35,865 nt of DNA, taken from the NCBI GenBank assembly GCA_949297075.1, contig CASFRX010000017.1, forward strand, positions 1-35,865. The letters run 5' to 3'. This DNA comes from an uncultured Oscillospiraceae bacterium. GTDB lineage: Bacteria > Bacillota > Clostridia > Oscillospirales > Acutalibacteraceae. The position numbers were made by a program, and so were the translations under genes. Positions 33,091 to 35,865 of this stretch are shown here, in pieces; the stretch's first letter is position 1, and each line of letters opens with the position of its first letter. The notes under the pieces are model-generated. The model was not told where the DNA came from. It ran no database searches and saw only the letters and a list, made by a program, of their open reading frames with translations.

Positions 33091-35334
33091 ATGCGAAACA
33101 TAATTGCAATTAACGATGGCTGGCTTTTTCATAAAGGTCCCGTTAAGAAAGATAAGATTCCTAAAAAAGGCAAGCGTAATTGGGAGAGCATTAACCTGCC
33201 GCATACTTGGAATAATCTTGACGGTCAGGACGGCGGTTCAAACTATTACCGTGATAAATGCTGGTATTGTCGAGAGATTAAGGTCAGCCTTAACGCTGAT
33301 GAAGAGGTTTATATTGAGTTTGAGGGTGCGAACTCTGTGTGTGATGTTTATGCAGGCGGTGAACTTATTGCTCATCATGAGGGCGGATTTTCTACCTTCA
33401 GAGCAAACCTTACACCATATATAAAGCGTGGTAAGGTTAAGCTTTCCGTTGCTGTAGATAATAGCGAAAAGCTCCGCGATATTTACCCCACAACAGCTGA
33501 CTTTACTTTCTTTGGCGGTCTTTATCGCAGTGTTAAGCTGGTTGTTGTTAACAAAACTCATTTTGATTTGAGTTACCTCGGCACAAAAGGCGTCACTGCC
33601 ACGCCTAAGGTTAATGATGACGGCAGTGCCGATGTAACATTTACCGCTTACACAAACGGCGGTAATGAGGTCGTTTTTGAAGTTGACGGCAAGAAAGCAA
33701 CTGCAACAGTACAGAACAATACTGCAACCGCAACTGTTCATTTTGACAAGCCCCATCTTTGGCACGGCGTAGTTGACCCTTATCTCTATACTGTTAATAC
33801 AACCCTTGTTAAAGACGGTGAGAGTGTTGATGGTGTAGCTGTGCGTTTCGGTATCCGCACATTCGCTGTTGACCCTGAAAAGGGCTTCTTCCTCAACGGT
33901 AAGTCCTATCCTCTGCGTGGTGTATCCCGTCATCAGGATAGAGAGAATATGGGCTGGGCTATTACCGAAAAAGAGCACAGGGAAGATATGGAGCTGATTA
34001 AGGATGTCGGCGCAAACACAATCCGCCTTGCTCACTATCAGCATTCTCAGTACTTCTATGACCTCTGTGATGAATACGGTATGGTTGTCTGGGCTGAAAT
34101 TCCTTTCATTTCTGTTTTTGTTGATACACCTGCCGCAAGAGAAAATACTCTTTCTCAGATGAAAGAGCTTGTGCTACAAAACTATAACCATGCTTCAATA
34201 GTTTGCTGGGGTATTGAAAACGAAATTTCAATCGGCGGCGAGTCCGAAGCTCTCTACGATAATTTGAGAGCGCTTCATAATCTCTGCCATGAGCTTGATC
34301 CTACAAGACTTACCACTCTTGCAAATATGACTATGGTTGAAATGGACAGTCCTTTCAACTTCATCACAGATATTCTTTCTTATAACCACTATTTCGGCTG
34401 GTATATCGGCGAGGTTGAGGAAAACGGTCCGTGGCTTGATGAGTTTCACAAGCTCAATCCCACAAGGGCTCTCGGTATTTCCGAATACGGCTGTGAAGGT
34501 ATTCTCATGTATCATAATGATAATCCTCAACGTCAGGATTATTCAGAAGAATACCAGGCATATTACCACGAGGAAATGCTCAAAACCTTTGAAACAAGAC
34601 CCTATCTTTGGAGCACTCATGTTTGGAATATGTTTGATTTCGGCTCAGATATGCGTGACGAAGGCGGTGTTAAGGGCAGAAACAACAAGGGACTTGTAAC
34701 CTATGACCGCAAGATAAAGAAAGATAGCTTCTATATTTATAAGGCATGGTGGAGTAACGATCCCTTTGTTCACCTTTGCTCATCAAGATATGTTGACAGA
34801 ACTGAAAAAATCGTCAAAATTAAGGCATATTCAAATCAGAAGACTGTTACTCTGTATGTTAACGGCAAAGAGTTCGGAACGCTTGAAGGAGATAAAGTCT
34901 TTGTATTTGAGGGCGTTGAACTTAACAAAGGTGAGAATACTATTGAAGCCAAGAGCGGCAATTTGACCGATAAAATGGTTCTTAAGCTCGTTGATGAGCC
35001 CAACGAGAGCTATGTTCTTAAAGCAAACGGCGGCAATGAAGGCAAGAACTGGTTTGATGGCCTTGAAACAAGCGGACAGCTTACCTTTAAAGAGGGCTTT
35101 TTCTCGGTTAAGGATAAGCTTGGCGATATAATGAAAACCGAAGAGGGCGAAAAATTTGTCCGCGAAATGATTGAAAAGATCAGCAAGGAAATGAATATGA
35201 ATGTAAGCAAGGGTATGCTGACAATGGCAAAATCATTTACCATAGAAAAGATTTTCGATATGGTAGGCAGCCACGTTACACCTGATGTTAAAATTTGGGT
35301 AAACGATAAGCTTCAGGCTATTGAGAAAAAATAA
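33091..35334 (+). CDS. Glycoside hydrolase family 2 beta-galactosidase
   Basis: A 747-residue GH2 enzyme. A sugar-binding jelly roll (about 5-155) and an Ig-like domain (about 158-258) precede the TIM barrel (about 260-560). The acid/base is E378 in WGIENEIS and the nucleophile E465 in GISEYG; RGVSRHQD (276-283) is also typical. A DUF4982-like beta domain (about 565-640) follows. The last 100 residues are helical, charged and Met-rich, unlike usual GH2 ends. No signal peptide, so it is cytoplasmic and hydrolyses imported beta-galactosides or possibly glucuronides. The start ATG 33091 is six bases after TAGGAGG; the ATG at 33085 abuts that site. It follows the GH4 gene after 48 bases. Confidence 0.93.
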   Translation: MRNIIAINDGWLFHKGPVKKDKIPKKGKRNWESINLPHTWNNLDGQDGGSNYYRDKCWYCREIKVSLNADEEVYIEFEGANSVCDVYAGGELIAHHEGGFSTFRANLTPYIKRGKVKLSVAVDNSEKLRDIYPTTADFTFFGGLYRSVKLVVVNKTHFDLSYLGTKGVTATPKVNDDGSADVTFTAYTNGGNEVVFEVDGKKATATVQNNTATATVHFDKPHLWHGVVDPYLYTVNTTLVKDGESVDGVAVRFGIRTFAVDPEKGFFLNGKSYPLRGVSRHQDRENMGWAITEKEHREDMELIKDVGANTIRLAHYQHSQYFYDLCDEYGMVVWAEIPFISVFVDTPAARENTLSQMKELVLQNYNHASIVCWGIENEISIGGESEALYDNLRALHNLCHELDPTRLTTLANMTMVEMDSPFNFITDILSYNHYFGWYIGEVEENGPWLDEFHKLNPTRALGISEYGCEGILMYHNDNPQRQDYSEEYQAYYHEEMLKTFETRPYLWSTHVWNMFDFGSDMRDEGGVKGRNNKGLVTYDRKIKKDSFYIYKAWWSNDPFVHLCSSRYVDRTEKIVKIKAYSNQKTVTLYVNGKEFGTLEGDKVFVFEGVELNKGENTIEAKSGNLTDKMVLKLVDEPNESYVLKANGGNEGKNWFDGLETSGQLTFKEGFFSVKDKLGDIMKTEEGEKFVREMIEKISKEMNMNVSKGMLTMAKSFTIEKIFDMVGSHVTPDVKIWVNDKLQAIEKK

Positions 35335-35464
35335 TATTTTAGAAGTTTTTTGCATTTTTTATGACGGAGCACATATATTTATATAAAGAGAAAGCCGCAA
35401 AACGTCTCTGTACCAACGGTTATAAAAGGCTTAAAAAATATTTGAAAAAAATCTCAAAAAAGTG
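35335..35464. other. AT-rich gap between the GH2 gene and the tRNA promoter
   Basis: 130 bases with T-runs soon after the GH2 stop (about 35347-35370) but no GC-rich stem, so I cannot call a terminator. AAGCC / GGCTT near 35392-35432 is only a five-base inverted repeat with a long loop. Confidence 0.5.
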
Positions 35465-35493
35465 TTGACAAGCGGGCGAAAATGTAGTATATT
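35465..35493 (+). promoter_or_regulatory. Consensus promoter of the tRNA operon
   Basis: TTGACA (35465-35470), a 17-base spacer and TATATT (35488-35493) form a near-perfect sigma-A promoter, as expected for stable RNA. The start lies near 35500. Confidence 0.85.
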
Positions 35494-35495
35494 TA

Positions 35496-35528
35496 TTTGC
35501 GTCGCCGGTGCTAAGCCAGCGGCGCAAA
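35496..35528 (+). other. Leader hairpin ahead of the first tRNA
   Basis: TTTGCGTCGCCGG (35496-35508) pairs with CCAGCGGCGCAAA (35516-35528) around a seven-base loop; one C-A mismatch and one G-U pair. The predicted transcript begins inside it, six bases before the first tRNA it ends. No T-run follows. Confidence 0.7.
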
Positions 35529-35534
35529 ATAAAC

Positions 35535-35611
35535 GGGAGCATAGCTCAGTTGGCTAGAGCACCTGCCTTACAAGCAGGGGGTCGTAGGTTCGAGCCCTAC
35601 TGTTCCCACCA
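35535..35611 (+). tRNA. tRNA-Val (anticodon TAC)
   Basis: A full cloverleaf: acceptor GGGAGCA/TGTTCCC, D-arm GCTC...GAGC, anticodon stem CCTGC/GCAGG with loop CTTACAA, T-arm GTAGG/CCTAC with TTCGAGC. CCA is encoded. Confidence 0.97.
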
Positions 35612-35617
35612 AAAAAT

Positions 35618-35694
35618 GGCCCGGTAGTTCAGTTGGTTAGAACGCTAGCCTGTCACGCTAGAGGTCGACGGTTCGAGCCCGTTCCGGGTCGCCA
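35618..35694 (+). tRNA. tRNA-Asp (anticodon GTC)
   Basis: Acceptor GGCCCGG/CCGGGTC, anticodon stem CTAGC/GCTAG with loop CTGTCAC, T-arm GACGG/CCGTT, discriminator G and encoded CCA. Six A precede and six or more T follow, extending the acceptor pairing. Confidence 0.97.
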
Positions 35695-35705
35695 TTTTTT
35701 TAAAT

Positions 35706-35781
35706 GCCTCTGTAGCTCAGTTGGTAGAGCAGTGGACTGAAAATCCACGTGTCGCTGGTTCGATTCCGGCCGGAGGCACCA
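35706..35781 (+). tRNA. tRNA-Phe (anticodon GAA)
   Basis: Acceptor GCCTCTG/CGGAGGC, anticodon stem GTGGA/TCCAC with loop CTGAAAA, T-arm GCTGG/CCGGC, discriminator A and encoded CCA. Confidence 0.97.
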
Positions 35782-35789
35782 TGAAGTGT

Positions 35790-35865
35790 GCGGATGTAGC
35801 TCATCTGGTAGAGCGCCACCTTGCCAAGGTGGAGGTAGCGAGTTCGAGCCTCGTCATCCGCTCCA
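35790..35865 (+). tRNA. tRNA-Gly (anticodon GCC)
   Basis: Acceptor GCGGATG/CATCCGC, anticodon stem CCACC/GGTGG with loop TTGCCAA, T-arm GCGAG/CTCGT, discriminator T and encoded CCA ending on the last base of the window. Position 15 is T and position 48 is A, a reversal of the usual purine-15/pyrimidine-48 pair. The tRNA operon may continue beyond the window. Confidence 0.96.

Noticed and set aside
33238..34044. 268-codon open frame opposite the GH2 gene
   Set aside because: Antisense shadow of a strongly coding region. The product has no recognisable domain and is unusually rich in Cys, Asn and Ile.
35340..35435. Terminator after the GH2 gene
   Set aside because: T-runs are present but there is no stable stem before them.

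Overview
The window comes from the chromosome of an endospore-forming, Gram-positive member of the Clostridia, most likely a gut organism of the Ruminococcaceae/Oscillospiraceae type. The grounds are AT-rich intergenic DNA with strong AGGAGG or AAAGGGG ribosome sites, frequent TTG starts, sporulation genes (a GerW/YtfJ homologue, a dacF-like carboxypeptidase and the 28-residue SpoVM), and long same-strand housekeeping operons whose order matches Bacillus and Clostridium. This placement is inferred from gene content and order, not from a phylogeny.

Layout. (1) 1-2523: an inorganic-pyrophosphatase-like/NUDIX fusion with its own promoter, then an iron-dependent alcohol dehydrogenase closed by a terminator. 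(2) 2593-15873: one long plus-strand run from a clear promoter. It starts with the c-di-AMP pair cdaA-cdaR, then a lipoprotein with metal-loop (FG-GAP-like) repeats, an OmpR-type two-component system, a DUF1385 (YqhQ) membrane protein overlapping prmC, a site-2 protease, scpA-scpB, DUF2953, GerW, a D-Ala-D-Ala carboxypeptidase, an RluB-type pseudouridine synthase and a small Cys-tailed protein. (3) 15895-29002: a second long operon in the order yicC-remA-gmk-rpoZ-priA-def-fmt-(YugP protease)-rsmB-rlmN-prpC-prkC-rsgA-spoVM. This is the B. subtilis yloC-to-spoVM region without coaBC, rpe and thiN and with YugP inserted; it ends at a strong terminator. (4) 29007-31630: a divergent pair, patatin-like phospholipase (minus) and secreted metallophosphoesterase (plus), plus a small DUF4345-like membrane protein. 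(5) 31645-35334: a two-gene galactoside operon, GH4 alpha-galactosidase and GH2 beta-galactosidase, with a promoter whose -10 lies in a perfect palindrome. (6) 35465-35865: a consensus promoter, a leader hairpin and four tRNA genes (Val, Asp, Phe, Gly), the last ending exactly at the window edge.

Together the genes cover envelope homeostasis and signalling (c-di-AMP, two-component system, PASTA kinase/phosphatase, carboxypeptidase, two membrane proteases), chromosome segregation and replication restart, translation (PrmC, RluB, deformylase, formyltransferase, RsmB, RlmN, RsgA, tRNAs), sporulation, and a small sugar-use module. I see no CRISPR array, insertion sequence, prophage or defence island. 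No clearly undescribed system stands out. The most interesting points are structural or regulatory: a hairpin between the Shine-Dalgarno and start of prpC, tandem ribosome sites in the acidic tail of remA, AT-rich palindromes at dacF and at the GH4 promoter, the lipoprotein/two-component unit behind cdaAR, the inserted domain in PrkC, and a reversed Levitt pair in tRNA-Gly.
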